A stretch of 64,000 nucleotides of DNA from Cupriavidus sp. MP-37. Its GTDB lineage: Bacteria; Pseudomonadota; Gammaproteobacteria; Burkholderiales; Burkholderiaceae. The translations under genes and the position numbers were made by a program. The stretch lies in assembly GCF_020618415.1 (NCBI RefSeq), contig NZ_CP085344.1, positions 2,875,001 through 2,939,000 on the forward strand, given 5' to 3'. Below, piece after piece: positions 1 to 9,153 of this stretch. The notes below the pieces were generated by a model. It did no database searches. It saw only the letters and a list, made by a program, of their open reading frames with translations, and was not told the DNA's origin. Positions within the stretch are counted from its first letter, which is position 1. Every line of letters starts with the position of its first letter.

Positions 1-2802
1 CACGAAGGTACAAAGCTCCTAGCCACATCCGCTACCTTGCTACCTGCGGAGTGGTTGTTTGTCCTCGATCGGCAAGCGAGGTACGGGCGTCCAGAAAAAG
101 CCGACCCCTACGACGAAATGAGCGTTCGCTTTGATCCGTTCGATGCGTTTGGCCTGGACAGCGATACTCTCCCCGTCAATCCCGAAAACACCTTCGAAAA
201 GCGACAAGTGCCAGCGGATGCATGGGATGCCCTGGTAGCAACAGCCACGGATCGTGAACGGCTCCCAGTTCAGGCCACCGCTCAATTCCGAAGCGGTGCG
301 GGAATTCCGGCATTACCGCCCCGCATTTGGAACCTTGGATGTTGGCTAGCAAGAATTGTGCATCAACCTGCCGCGCTATGGTGGGCCGCCGACCAAGCCC
401 CCCTGCACCGCGACGTGCAACAACTCATCGAAAGTTCCCTACGCCGAGAGAAGGAACGATTTCCGCCAGCCGTACGTGATGGCTGGCGGGTTCTGCTGCA
501 AGCCTGGCAGCAGGAGCCCGCTAAGCCGAGCCATGAGAAGTACCTGATTGAGGAAAAAGGGCGCCTCTATGGTTGGACACCTGCTCTGGTGCGCGAGGCA
601 ATAGCCCTCTATCGGCCCATCTTGGAAGTGAGGCGGGCCTTCGGAGCAAAGGCGCCACTGGCTAGTCCCCATCTAGCGGTAAAAGACATCCTTTATGCCC
701 ATGTCGAATATCCGCGACCACATGAGGCAATAGAGATTCCGCCCGACATGCTCGCACAGGCGGCGGCCCTGCTTCGGCAACAGATAGAGCACGCCATTGA
801 ACTGGAACAGGAGATCGTTGGGAGTGATGACATTTACTTTGACACACTCCAAGGCGAGGATGGAGAGCCTCCGGATGAGGACAGCTATGGTTTGACCGGC
901 CATCTGGTCATATATACAAATATGGTGACTCGGCTTGCAGTTGTAGACAGGCAAGCCGCCCGTATTGAAATTGCTCAATGGCCCCGAAGCGATTCGGTTT
1001 CCATCCGCATGCGCATATGGGCCGCGGGACGAATCGATATGTCGACGGCAGAAGAAGCATGTCAGATTTTTCAAGCGCTTGACGGCGAGACGTTCTGGAG
1101 TGATCGGCAAGAGCGAGACCTGCTCTTTGCATTGCGTGACCGCTGGGCCGAGCTGCCACCCCACTGTGTCGCCGAAGTGGAGAAGCGCCTGCTGGAGGCA
1201 CGCTTCCCATGGGGTGAGCAGCGGGAAGATCGGGAAGCACTGATTGCGTACTGCCGCCTCTGCCGCCTACATTGGTTCTGGAAGCAAGGGATCAAATTCA
1301 CATTCAACTATGACTCAGTATTTGCTTCGCTACGTGCTCAAGCGCCGGATTGGACAGAGGAAGCAAGCGACCACACCGCACAGCCTAACGTTCCTAAAGT
1401 GTCCTCTATTCAGACTGACACTAACGCTAGCAGCCTGGAGCATCTGCCGCTTGGCGAAATCCTTGAGAGCGCGGAGGCCATTGGCGAGAGCCAATACGAT
1501 TCGCGAGTCTTAAGACAGCCATTCCGTGGTCTCGTTAAGAAGAGGCCTACGCGAGCGCTTAGCGCGCTGACCGCCTCAGGGCGCAGGGGGAAGTTTTTTC
1601 CGTGGGCATGGAGGGCGCTACTCTCTTCCGAAGGCGGGGCGGCAACGTCACCACGCATGCTTTGTGTTATTGGAGGGCGTCTAGCGCGCCTTTCGCCCAT
1701 CCAAATGAGGGAGATCATCTATCCTGCGTCGAACTGGCTCCGCACCTATAGCGAGCGACTTCTTTCCGAACGGCCACAAATTTTCGAGGTAGTTTGGAGC
1801 GCAATAATTGAAGCACTAAGAGAAGGCGATGGTACAAAAAAAGGGACCGCAGCCGGAACCCGCAGATGGGTCGATGAGAGCTTGAACCGCCCGGGCGGGT
1901 ATATGGCCGACGCATTGTTTAGAAGCCCTCATGTCAGTGAGCTTACGCCCGACACTGGCTTGCCTGAGTCTTTCAAATGCCGTCTTACCCAACTGATCGG
2001 ATTAGCCGATGATCCGAAGCAGCACGCCCTCGTGATAATCGCATCAAATTTCAATTGGCTTTTCCGCATTGATGCGACCTGGACGGCCGAGACACTGCTA
2101 CCGATGGCGAAGAGCGCAGTCGATGACACAAGCGCATTCTGGGCTGGCTATTTATGGGCGGCCCAGACGCCCCAGCCGGCGCTATATCCTCTCCTCAAGC
2201 CTATGCTCATCGATCTTTGTTGCCGGGACACGTTGCGGCGTGAGCACGCGCGCGTCCTCGGAGGTATGCACCTCATCGTTTGGGCAAACGATCTATACGC
2301 CTCTGAGTTAGGACCGTTCTTGCCAGACGTCGAGCTTCGCGAACTTCTCATCCATGCTGGGAATGACTTCTGCGCTTCAGTCCTACAACAACTCCGACGC
2401 TGGGTTAGCCCGGCTGAATCTCATCTCAGGGAACGCCTGATCTCATTCCTCACTGAGGTCTGGCCGCGTCAACGATCACTACGCAATCCCGAAATGTCCG
2501 CGCGGCTTGCGGACCTAGCGTTCGAGGTTCCTCAGCTCTTTTCGGACATCGTGAAAGTGATATTACCAAGGCTCGTCCCAGTGAACGGAGAGTCACTTCG
2601 CATTTCCTATGCCGACTTGGACCCATGCATAGTGGCGGAGCATCCCGACGCGCTATTGGATTTGCTTTGTGCCATCCTGAGCGCGGACGCTGCCTCTTGG
2701 CCATACAAGGCCGGGAATGTCTTGAAGCTATTGGGCGAGCACGCAGCGGTTCGCGATGACCCACGACTAGCCGACCTGCGTCGCCGGGAACTAAGGCGGT
2801 AA
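1..2802 (+). CDS. Large island protein, 5' end outside window; possible SIR2/DUF4020-type defence protein, C-terminal part
   Basis: The frame is open to the first base, so the gene starts upstream; the first usable in-window start is a TTG at 37, giving 921 residues. No SIR2, NACHT or nuclease motif is visible in this part. Aromatic-rich helical segments, including a patch near residue 350 (FWSDRQERDLLFALRDRW followed by LEKRLL-like residues), recall from memory the C-terminal DUF4020 region of bacterial SIR2-family anti-phage proteins. That assignment is inference. Codons are AT-richer than in all neighbours (aaa, ata, tta and cta are common), which points to horizontal acquisition. The gene is intact to its stop and is followed by about 170 bp without a gene. 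It could instead be a different large helical-repeat protein of unknown function. Confidence 0.6.
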   Translation, partial: HEGTKLLATSATLLPAEWLFVLDRQARYGRPEKADPYDEMSVRFDPFDAFGLDSDTLPVNPENTFEKRQVPADAWDALVATATDRERLPVQATAQFRSGAGIPALPPRIWNLGCWLARIVHQPAALWWAADQAPLHRDVQQLIESSLRREKERFPPAVRDGWRVLLQAWQQEPAKPSHEKYLIEEKGRLYGWTPALVREAIALYRPILEVRRAFGAKAPLASPHLAVKDILYAHVEYPRPHEAIEIPPDMLAQAAALLRQQIEHAIELEQEIVGSDDIYFDTLQGEDGEPPDEDSYGLTGHLVIYTNMVTRLAVVDRQAARIEIAQWPRSDSVSIRMRIWAAGRIDMSTAEEACQIFQALDGETFWSDRQERDLLFALRDRWAELPPHCVAEVEKRLLEARFPWGEQREDREALIAYCRLCRLHWFWKQGIKFTFNYDSVFASLRAQAPDWTEEASDHTAQPNVPKVSSIQTDTNASSLEHLPLGEILESAEAIGESQYDSRVLRQPFRGLVKKRPTRALSALTASGRRGKFFPWAWRALLSSEGGAATSPRMLCVIGGRLARLSPIQMREIIYPASNWLRTYSERLLSERPQIFEVVWSAIIEALREGDGTKKGTAAGTRRWVDESLNRPGGYMADALFRSPHVSELTPDTGLPESFKCRLTQLIGLADDPKQHALVIIASNFNWLFRIDATWTAETLLPMAKSAVDDTSAFWAGYLWAAQTPQPALYPLLKPMLIDLCCRDTLRREHARVLGGMHLIVWANDLYASELGPFLPDVELRELLIHAGNDFCASVLQQLRRWVSPAESHLRERLISFLTEVWPRQRSLRNPEMSARLADLAFEVPQLFSDIVKVILPRLVPVNGESLRISYADLDPCIVAEHPDALLDLLCAILSADAASWPYKAGNVLKLLGEHAAVRDDPRLADLRRRELRR

Positions 2803-2918
2803 CATGCGGCAACGTGCTTGCGCCTTTGGAATACACTCAGCTTTTTGGGGTATGCAACAGGGTAAGAAGTGCGCAATAAGCGCCGACATCCATTGCAGCA
2901 AGCGGGCTTAGACGGATT

Positions 2919-2940
2919 TTTCGATTCCTCTCTTCCACCA
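2919..2940 (+). other. tRNA 3'-end-like remnant, possible attachment site
   Basis: The segment reads TTTCGATTCC then TCTCTTCCACCA, like a T-loop (TTCGATT) plus acceptor strand ending in CCA. It is about two bases too short for a regular T-arm plus acceptor, and no tRNA body precedes it. A strong terminator follows 37 bp later, as at many tRNA loci. Its position at the boundary between AT-richer and GC-rich DNA suggests an att site left by integration into a tRNA gene. The evidence is weak. Confidence 0.25.
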
Positions 2941-2976
2941 GAATTTGGCAGCAGAATTCAGGGCCCAGCCCGCGCA

Positions 2977-3009
2977 AACCCGGAAAGCGTCACGCTCTCC
3001 GGGTTTTTT
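2977..3009 (+). terminator. Rho-independent terminator
   Basis: AACCCGGA and AGCG pair with CGCT and TCCGGGTT around a TCA loop, followed by six T. It is oriented to stop plus-strand transcription leaving the island. The convergent small membrane-protein gene ends inside this hairpin. Confidence 0.8.
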
Positions 3010-3247
3010 GTTGCCTGCGGTCTTGCGATGACGGCGGTGTACAGGGGGGCAGCGGCAACGGCACCGGCTGGCGCCCCAGCCGTTGCGCCCACCAGTAGCG
3101 GAAGGGGTGATCCAGATCGGGATAGAGCACCGGCTGGCTGAAGCAGCCGGCACGCTTCATCAGGAGATAGGCGGCAAGCATGGCCGCCCAGAAAGCTAGC
3201 AGTTCCACGATCACGGCCGCCGCGGATGTCGGGGTGGCCGTTTTCAT
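2990..3247 (-). CDS. Small membrane-anchored hypothetical protein
   Basis: The predicted product has 85 residues. It carries one strongly hydrophobic segment near residues 9-28 (AAVIVELLAFWAAMLAAYLL), then KRAGC and a proline- and arginine-rich polar tail. The start at 3247 is preceded by GGAG about 12 bases upstream; two further in-frame ATGs lie at 3268 and 3304. The last codons overlap the terminator at 2977-3009. No family was recognised. It lies upstream of ppk2 on the opposite flank of the island boundary. The hydrophobic segment and plausible ribosome site favour a real gene, but it could be spurious. Confidence 0.45.
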   Translation of the reverse strand: MKTATPTSAAAVIVELLAFWAAMLAAYLLMKRAGCFSQPVLYPDLDHPFRYWWAQRLGRQPVPLPLPPCTPPSSQDRRQQKTRRA

Positions 3248-3314
3248 TATAGGTAGCCGCTCCGGCATGGGGTCGATGACGCACCCCGTGGATACCCTAG
3301 GCACCCGGCACCGC

Positions 3315-4232
3315 TCAGTACACCTCCGGCACGATCATTTCCTTCGGCACCGGCTGGCGCACATAGTCCTCATGGCGCTCGCGCCCGGGCAGCACCACCG
3401 TGGGGGTCTCCACTTCGGCATACGGCACCAGGCTCAGCAAGTGATGGATGCAGTTCAGGCGCGCGCGCTTCTTGTCGTCGGCCTGCACTACCCACCACGG
3501 CGCCTCGGCGATGTGGGTGCGCTCGAGCATGATTTCCTTGGCGCGGGTGTAGTCCTCCCAGCGGCGCTGCGATTCCAGGTCCATCGGGCTGAGCTTCCAT
3601 TGCTTGAGCGGATCATGGATGCGGCTGAGGAAGCGCAGGCGCTGCTCGTCGTGCGTGATCGAGAACCAGTACTTGATTACCTGGATGCCGGAGCGCACCA
3701 GCATTTTTTCGAACTCGGGCACGGAGCGGAAGAACTCCTCGTACTGGTCGTCGGTACAGAAGCCCATCACGCGCTCGACGCCGGCGCGGTTGTACCAGCT
3801 GCGGTCGAACAGCACGATCTCGCCGGCGGCGGGCAGGTGCGCAACGTAGCGCTGGAAATACCACTGGGTGCGTTCGCGGTCGTTGGGCGCGGGCAGCGCG
3901 GCGACGCGGCAGACGCGCGGGTTCAGCCGCTGGGTGATGCGCTTGATCACGCCGCCCTTGCCAGCGGCGTCGCGTCCCTCGAACAGGATCACGACCTTGT
4001 GCCCGGTGGCGGCGACCCAGCTCTGCAGCCGCACCAGTTCGCCCTGCAGCCGGAACAGCTCGCGGAAATAGCGCCGGCGGCTATCCTGCTCGGCCTGGTC
4101 GTCGAGCTGCACAGGATCGCCGAAGGCTTCGCTGGCCTCGCGGTCGTCCAGTTCCAGTTCGATCTCTTCGTCGTAGTAGTCGGCCACCTCGTTGTGGATG
4201 CGCCGCACCAGCTCTGCTTCGCCCGGTCTCAT
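3315..4232 (-). CDS. ppk2: Polyphosphate kinase 2 family protein
   Basis: PPK2 enzymes transfer phosphate between polyphosphate and nucleotides in the cytoplasm; many class I members prefer polyphosphate-driven phosphorylation of nucleoside diphosphates. The 305-residue product has the Walker A motif GRDAAGKGG near residue 87, the Walker B-type FDRSWYNRAGVERVMGF near residues 142-158, and the following lid-region arginines. The length suits the one-domain class. The start is supported by GGGAG about nine bases upstream. It stands alone between a small hypothetical gene and a flavoenzyme gene, so context does not narrow the substrate. An acidic N-terminal stretch (DDREASEAFGD) precedes the kinase core. 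Confidence 0.93.
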   Translation of the reverse strand: MRPGEAELVRRIHNEVADYYDEEIELELDDREASEAFGDPVQLDDQAEQDSRRRYFRELFRLQGELVRLQSWVAATGHKVVILFEGRDAAGKGGVIKRITQRLNPRVCRVAALPAPNDRERTQWYFQRYVAHLPAAGEIVLFDRSWYNRAGVERVMGFCTDDQYEEFFRSVPEFEKMLVRSGIQVIKYWFSITHDEQRLRFLSRIHDPLKQWKLSPMDLESQRRWEDYTRAKEIMLERTHIAEAPWWVVQADDKKRARLNCIHHLLSLVPYAEVETPTVVLPGRERHEDYVRQPVPKEMIVPEVY

Positions 4233-4369
4233 CTGATCTGCTCTCCCTGTGGATACAACGCGGTCGCGGCGATGCTGGCATGCCTGTATTGCAGCCGCGT
4301 GAAGGCGGGGCCGGCTGCGTGCCGGCCCCGCTGGTGGCGTGTGGATCCAGAATACGCCGCTTGCGCGGG

Positions 4370-5758
4370 TTACGCCGCGGGGTTGATGTTGTGGTTATGG
4401 CGGAACAGGTTGTCCGGATCGTAGCGCCGCTTCACTGCCACCAGCCGCTCGTAGTTCGGCCCATAGGCCGCGCCGACGCGGTCGGTCTCCTCCTGCGTCA
4501 GGAAGTTGACGTAGACGCTGCCCAGCGCGTAGGGCGCTGCGGCGCGGAACACCTCGCGCGCCCAGCCGATGCACCGGTCGTCGTCGGCGGGGCTGTCCCA
4601 GCGTCCATGCAGGTTCATGATGAACTTGGCGTCGCGATTGGCGTAGGCGGTGGCGTCGGGCGCGACGCGGTTGGTCTGCCCGCCCATGGCGCCGATAAAG
4701 ACTTCGCATTGCGGCGACGGCAGCTTGCCGATCTGCTCGATCAGCATCGCGATCAGCCCGTCGTCCAGGCCCGCGAAGTTGTGCGACTTCCAGTAATTGC
4801 GCGCGCCTGGCGTCAGCAGCGGATCGAAGGCCTGCTGCCACGCGGCCAGCGGCATCGGGCCGATGTGCTCGCCATAGGGCGTGCCAAGCCTGCGCAAGGG
4901 CTCGACCAGTTCCGGCCCTTTTTCCGGCGGGCCGATATAGCAGATCGCCAGCGCCGCTACCGGCTTGCCGTGCGCCTCGGGCGGCAGGAACGGCAGCGGC
5001 GGCGCCTGGCGCAGCACCACCCACACGGTCAGCTCGTCGGGCATCGATTCATACAGCTCGCGATAGGCCGGCAGCACGCTGGCGGCCTGTTCCAGCGGAT
5101 AGACGATCAGCCCGCCGTAGACCTGCGGGCCGACCGGATGCAGCCGGAACTCGAACATCGTCACCACGCCGAAGTTGCCGCCGCCGCCGCGCAGCGCCCA
5201 GAACAGGTCGGCGTTCTCGTCGCTGCTGGCGCGCACCAGCTTGCCGTCGGCGGTAACCACCTGCGCCGACACCAGATTGTCGACGGTGGTGCCGAACTTG
5301 CGGCTGAGCCAGCCGAAACCGCCGCCCAGCGTCAGCCCGGCGACGCCGGTGGTGGAGTTGATGCCGAGCGGCGTGGCCAGGCCTTGCGCCTGCGCTTCAT
5401 GGTCGAAGTCGCGCAGCGTCGCCCCGGGTTCGACCCAGGCTCGCTGCGCGTGCGGATCGACCCGCACCGAGCGCATCAGCGACAGGTCGAGCACCATGCC
5501 GCCCTCGCAGATCGCCAGTCCGCCGATGTTGTGGCCGCCACCGCGTATCGACAGCAGCACGCCGTGCTCGCGCGCGAAGTGCACTGCCGCCGCGACATCG
5601 GCAGCGCCCGCCGCCTGCACGATCCATTGCGGGTGGCGATCGATCATCGCGTTCCAGATCCGCCGTGCGTCGTCGTAGCCGCCGTCGCCCGGTTGCAGCA
5701 AGCGTCCGCGCAGTTGCGCCTTGAGTGCCTCAATATGTTCCTGCGATGGCTGGGCCAT
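4370..5758 (-). CDS. FAD-binding berberine-bridge-type oxidoreductase
   Basis: A 462-residue flavoenzyme of the VAO/PCMH fold. The FAD-binding domain contains RGGGHNIGG, whose His76 is the usual 8-alpha covalent FAD ligand, and later TTGVAGLTLGGGFGWLSR. The second flavin-linking cysteine of bicovalent berberine-bridge enzymes is absent at that loop, so attachment is probably through histidine only. The C-terminal BBE signature is NLFRHNHNI, close to the end. Such enzymes oxidise alcohols, sugars or alkaloid-like amines using oxygen; the substrate here is unknown. The start at 5758 is chosen because GGGAGG lies about eight bases upstream; the frame stays open much further upstream but without family similarity. 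Confidence 0.9.
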   Translation of the reverse strand: MAQPSQEHIEALKAQLRGRLLQPGDGGYDDARRIWNAMIDRHPQWIVQAAGAADVAAAVHFAREHGVLLSIRGGGHNIGGLAICEGGMVLDLSLMRSVRVDPHAQRAWVEPGATLRDFDHEAQAQGLATPLGINSTTGVAGLTLGGGFGWLSRKFGTTVDNLVSAQVVTADGKLVRASSDENADLFWALRGGGGNFGVVTMFEFRLHPVGPQVYGGLIVYPLEQAASVLPAYRELYESMPDELTVWVVLRQAPPLPFLPPEAHGKPVAALAICYIGPPEKGPELVEPLRRLGTPYGEHIGPMPLAAWQQAFDPLLTPGARNYWKSHNFAGLDDGLIAMLIEQIGKLPSPQCEVFIGAMGGQTNRVAPDATAYANRDAKFIMNLHGRWDSPADDDRCIGWAREVFRAAAPYALGSVYVNFLTQEETDRVGAAYGPNYERLVAVKRRYDPDNLFRHNHNINPAA

Positions 5759-5994
5759 GATCTGCCTCCCGATGCTGGTTGGAAACATCGGACGGCACGC
5801 GGCGTCAGGATCAAAAAAATGGCCACGAGGACCGATGACTTCATCATTTAAGGCAGGCACCGCGGGAATGTAAATGGGGCGCTGGGCCCGGCGCATACCG
5901 CATGTCCATGGCGCAAGCCGGTCGTGGGCCGCGCCATGCGCCCTATCATGAAGGCACGGCCGGCACGGTGCCCGCGCGCCGTCCCGCCTGCGCC

Positions 5995-7107
5995 ATGGAT
6001 CCAGCCAGCCAACCTCCCCTGTTCCTGTGCGGCGATGTGATGACCGGTCGCGGCATCGACCAGATCCTGGGGCATCCCAGCCAGCCGCTGCTGCATGAGT
6101 CGTACGTGCATTCCGCGCTCGACTACGTGCGCCTGGCGGAACGCAGGGCCGGCCCGATCGCGCGCCCCGTGGCGCCCGGATATCCGTGGGGCGATGCACT
6201 GGCGGAAATGGAAAGCCGCGCCGCGCGGCCGCGCATCGTCAACCTGGAAACCGCCATCACCGCCAGCGACGATGCCTGGCCCGGCAAGGCCGTGCACTAC
6301 CGCATGCATCCGCGCAATGTCGATTGCCTGCAGGCCGCCGGCATCGACTGCGCGGTGCTCGCCAACAACCATGTGCTGGACTGGGGCCGCGCGGGCCTGG
6401 CCGATACGCTGGACGCGCTCGACGGCGCGCAGATCGCGCACGCCGGCGCCGGTCCTGATGAGGCCAGCGCCGCGAGCGCCGCGGTGCTGGCGCGGCCTGG
6501 CGGCGGGCGCGTGGTGGTTCTTGCCTGCGCCATGCCGAACGCCGGCACACCGGCGGCGTGGCGCGCCAGCGCGGGGCACTCGGGCGTGAACCTGCTGGAC
6601 GACTGGTCCGCGGCATCGCAGGCACGCATTGCCGCTCAGGCTCGCCAGTTGCGGCGTCCCGGCGATGTGATGGTGCTGTCGATCCACTGGGGCCCGAACT
6701 GGGGCTACCACGTCGATCCCGCGCAACGCGCCTTCGCCCGCGCGCTGGTGGAGCACGACGGCATCGACATCGTGCACGGGCATTCCTCGCATCATCCGCT
6801 CGGCATCGAGCTGCATGCCGGCAAGCCGATCCTGTACGGCTGCGGCGACTTCATCAACGATTACGAGGGCATCGGCGGCTACGACAGCTACCGCCCTGAC
6901 CTGGCACTGATGGCCTTCGTCAGCTTCGACGGTGGTGGCAGCGCTGACCTGCGGCTGGTGCCCTTGCGGCGCAGCCACTTCCGGCTTGCCTATGCGCGCG
7001 AAGTCGACATGGCATGGCTACAAGCCATGTTCGAAGCACAAGGACGCGCGCTCGGCACCCGCGTGGCACGCAGCGGCCTGCACGAGCTGCGGCTGTGGGC
7101 GGCATAG
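5995..7107 (+). CDS. CapA-family metallophosphoesterase-like protein
   Basis: The protein matches the CapA/PgsA group linked to poly-gamma-glutamate synthesis. Motifs in order are FLCGDVMTGRG (metal ligand), VNLETAIT, LANNHVLDWG, and SIHWGPNWGYH with HGHSSHHPLG. The 370-residue length is normal for stand-alone soluble members. The start is placed at 5995, eight residues before the first domain motif; a longer version from 5902 is possible and no clear ribosome site separates them. No capB or capC genes are nearby, so a role in polyglutamate synthesis is unlikely to be complete here. It is followed by a terminator facing the convergent FapA-like gene. Confidence 0.88.
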   Translation: MDPASQPPLFLCGDVMTGRGIDQILGHPSQPLLHESYVHSALDYVRLAERRAGPIARPVAPGYPWGDALAEMESRAARPRIVNLETAITASDDAWPGKAVHYRMHPRNVDCLQAAGIDCAVLANNHVLDWGRAGLADTLDALDGAQIAHAGAGPDEASAASAAVLARPGGGRVVVLACAMPNAGTPAAWRASAGHSGVNLLDDWSAASQARIAAQARQLRRPGDVMVLSIHWGPNWGYHVDPAQRAFARALVEHDGIDIVHGHSSHHPLGIELHAGKPILYGCGDFINDYEGIGGYDSYRPDLALMAFVSFDGGGSADLRLVPLRRSHFRLAYAREVDMAWLQAMFEAQGRALGTRVARSGLHELRLWAA

Positions 7108-7161
7108 CCCCTTCCATGCGAAGGCCCCGATACTTGCCAAAGCGGCCTGCAGGAAAACAGA

Positions 7162-7185
7162 AAGGCCAGCGCGATGGCTGGCCTT
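7162..7185. terminator. Bidirectional hairpin between convergent genes
   Basis: AAGGCCAGC pairs with GCTGGCCTT around a short loop. It lies 55 bp after the CapA-like gene and 166 bp before the end of the convergent FapA-like gene. The T tract is short. Confidence 0.6.
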
Positions 7186-7350
7186 CCCGTTCATTCAAGT
7201 GCCACGTGTGTCGGTTCGGTGTAACGCTTCCACAGAGTGCTGATCCGCTTCTGCATTCATTGCCCAACGCTAGCTCGGTCGCCCATCCTGCGGCACCCCA
7301 GGACATACCTGCAGGATAGTACAAATCCCCGCGGATCAAAGAAGCGCGTT

Positions 7351-8964
7351 TCAGCTGACCGTGATGCGGTCGTCGAGCAGGCGGATCTGGCCGCCGGGCT
7401 TGTCTTCCATCACTTTGAGCACGCGGCTGCCCACCTGCAGCGTGACCCCGCCATGGATGCGCCGCGCGGCCTCGATCACGGCATCGGCAGCGGGCTGCAT
7501 CTGCTGCCCCAGTTCGGTCAGGCGCGCTTCCAGCTCGAACAGGTCGCGCGACAGCTTGAACAGCGTCGCGCGCGCCTTCTCGCGCAGGTCGCCGACGGCG
7601 CGCTCCGGATGCCTGGCAAAAAAGTCCACCAGCTGTTTGACCTTGTTCTGCTCCTCCAGCATGCGCCGGCGCTCGGCCTCGAGCGCGGCGCGCTGCGCGT
7701 CGGCATAGGGATTGAGGCCGACCTGGATACTGGTGGCGGTGCCGGCCGGCGCGCCCAGCACCGCGGCGCGCACCACCAGCAAGGCGCGGCTGCGGCCGCC
7801 GCTGATGCTGCCCTGGGTGCCGTTGCCGCCGACCACGATGCGCTGGCCCGCGGCGACATCGCTCTGGCGGATGCCGCTGTCGACGGTGACTTCGGTGCCG
7901 GCCTCGACCACCGCATTCTCGATAAAGCGCGCCTTCACCGCGCCCTTGCAGCGCACGCTGGCGCGGCTGATGCCGCCTTCGGCATGAGCGCTCTCCGACT
8001 TGCCGATAATGCCGCCCTTGACGATGACGTTGCCACCGGCCTCGACGCTGGCGGCTTCGATGGTGCCTTCGACCACCACGTCGCCGCTGACATTGACCGA
8101 CATGCCGGTGCGGATGTCGCCCGACACGCGCAGCGTGCCGTCGAACGCGACATTGCCGGAGTGCAGGTCCACCGATTCCACCTGCACCACGGGGCTGACG
8201 GAGATGCCGTAGACACCGACCACCGGCGCGCCGGCAATCACCGCGCGCAGCAGTCCGGGGTCGTCCGCATCCGCCGCCGCGCCGGTCAGGCCCTCGGCAA
8301 ACGGCGGGTCGTCGACCGCATCGGCGGCAATCGGCTGGCCGAACACGTCGACCCCGGCATGGCCCGGTACCGCCGCGATGCGCCGCATCAGCGGCGTGCC
8401 GGGACTGACCAGCAGCAGGTTGCCCAGCTCGCGCAGGTCGACCTTGCCGGCATCGTCGTCGCTGTGCGCCGGCTTGCGCGGCTCGAGCAGGTTGATGAAG
8501 CGCGCCGGCTCGCCCTGCCGCGGCGCAATGCCCGCGGCGATGGTGCGCAGTTCGCAGCCGCCTTCGGCCAGCGCGGCGTCCAGCGCGAGCGATTGGATCG
8601 GCGCCACCACGCCGCGCTCCGCCACGGCGCGGCGGATCTCGTCCGCACTGACCGGCCGGCCGCCTTCCGGCGGCATCAGCGTCAGCCGCACGGCCAGGCC
8701 GTCGCCGGTGATGTCGAGCTCGAACGCGCCGTCGACCAGCGCGCCGATGGTGGCATCGATCTCATGCTCGGCGCGCTGGCATTGCGCGAGGAATTGCGCC
8801 ACCGCGGGCGCATCCAGCCGCGCACCGGACCAGCCCAGGTCGGCCAGGCATTGCTGCAGGCAGGACAGATCCGGCGGCAGCCGGCCCGGCTGTGGCGTGT
8901 AGCGTGCATGCACCTGCTCACCCGGCTCGGCCAACTCCAGGCGCAGTCCCGATTCATGCGTCAT
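7351..8964 (-). CDS. FapA / DUF342 family protein
   Basis: The 537-residue product has the DUF342 layout. An N-terminal part is followed by a central parallel beta-helix of short repeats (VSGDIRTGMSVNVSGDVVVEG and similar, about residues 260-400), and a C-terminal alpha-helical coiled-coil region rich in E, R and K (about 410-500). The hallmark GHAGVDVFGQPI is present. FapA-type proteins are large cytoplasmic scaffold-like proteins; one member is named for flagellar assembly in Vibrio, but its biochemistry is unresolved. No flagellar genes are in this window. The start at 8964 gives MTHESG; upstream frame extension lacks family character. Confidence 0.88.
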   Translation of the reverse strand: MTHESGLRLELAEPGEQVHARYTPQPGRLPPDLSCLQQCLADLGWSGARLDAPAVAQFLAQCQRAEHEIDATIGALVDGAFELDITGDGLAVRLTLMPPEGGRPVSADEIRRAVAERGVVAPIQSLALDAALAEGGCELRTIAAGIAPRQGEPARFINLLEPRKPAHSDDDAGKVDLRELGNLLLVSPGTPLMRRIAAVPGHAGVDVFGQPIAADAVDDPPFAEGLTGAAADADDPGLLRAVIAGAPVVGVYGISVSPVVQVESVDLHSGNVAFDGTLRVSGDIRTGMSVNVSGDVVVEGTIEAASVEAGGNVIVKGGIIGKSESAHAEGGISRASVRCKGAVKARFIENAVVEAGTEVTVDSGIRQSDVAAGQRIVVGGNGTQGSISGGRSRALLVVRAAVLGAPAGTATSIQVGLNPYADAQRAALEAERRRMLEEQNKVKQLVDFFARHPERAVGDLREKARATLFKLSRDLFELEARLTELGQQMQPAADAVIEAARRIHGGVTLQVGSRVLKVMEDKPGGQIRLLDDRITVS

Positions 8965-9153
8965 GCGTCCCCTGAATCGTCTGGCGGCGACGGCGGCAGC
9001 CGGCGCTCTGCTTGTTATCGATGCATCACCAACGGCAGGCGCGCCGGGAACTTTAGCGCGCAACGGCGCCGCCGCCGGCGGGTGCCGGCCGGCTTTTCGG
9101 TAAACTGTCGCCATTCCGGGGCGCGCCGCGCTCCGCCGCCTGTGCAGTCCCCA

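Noticed and set aside
3180..4424. A 414-residue plus-strand reading frame
   Set aside because: It lies antisense to ppk2 and the small membrane gene, has repetitive Ala/Gly/Arg composition and matches no family; it is a shadow of GC-rich coding DNA.
5995..7107. A poly-gamma-glutamate capsule locus
   Set aside because: Only a CapA-like gene is present; ligase genes capB and capC are missing.
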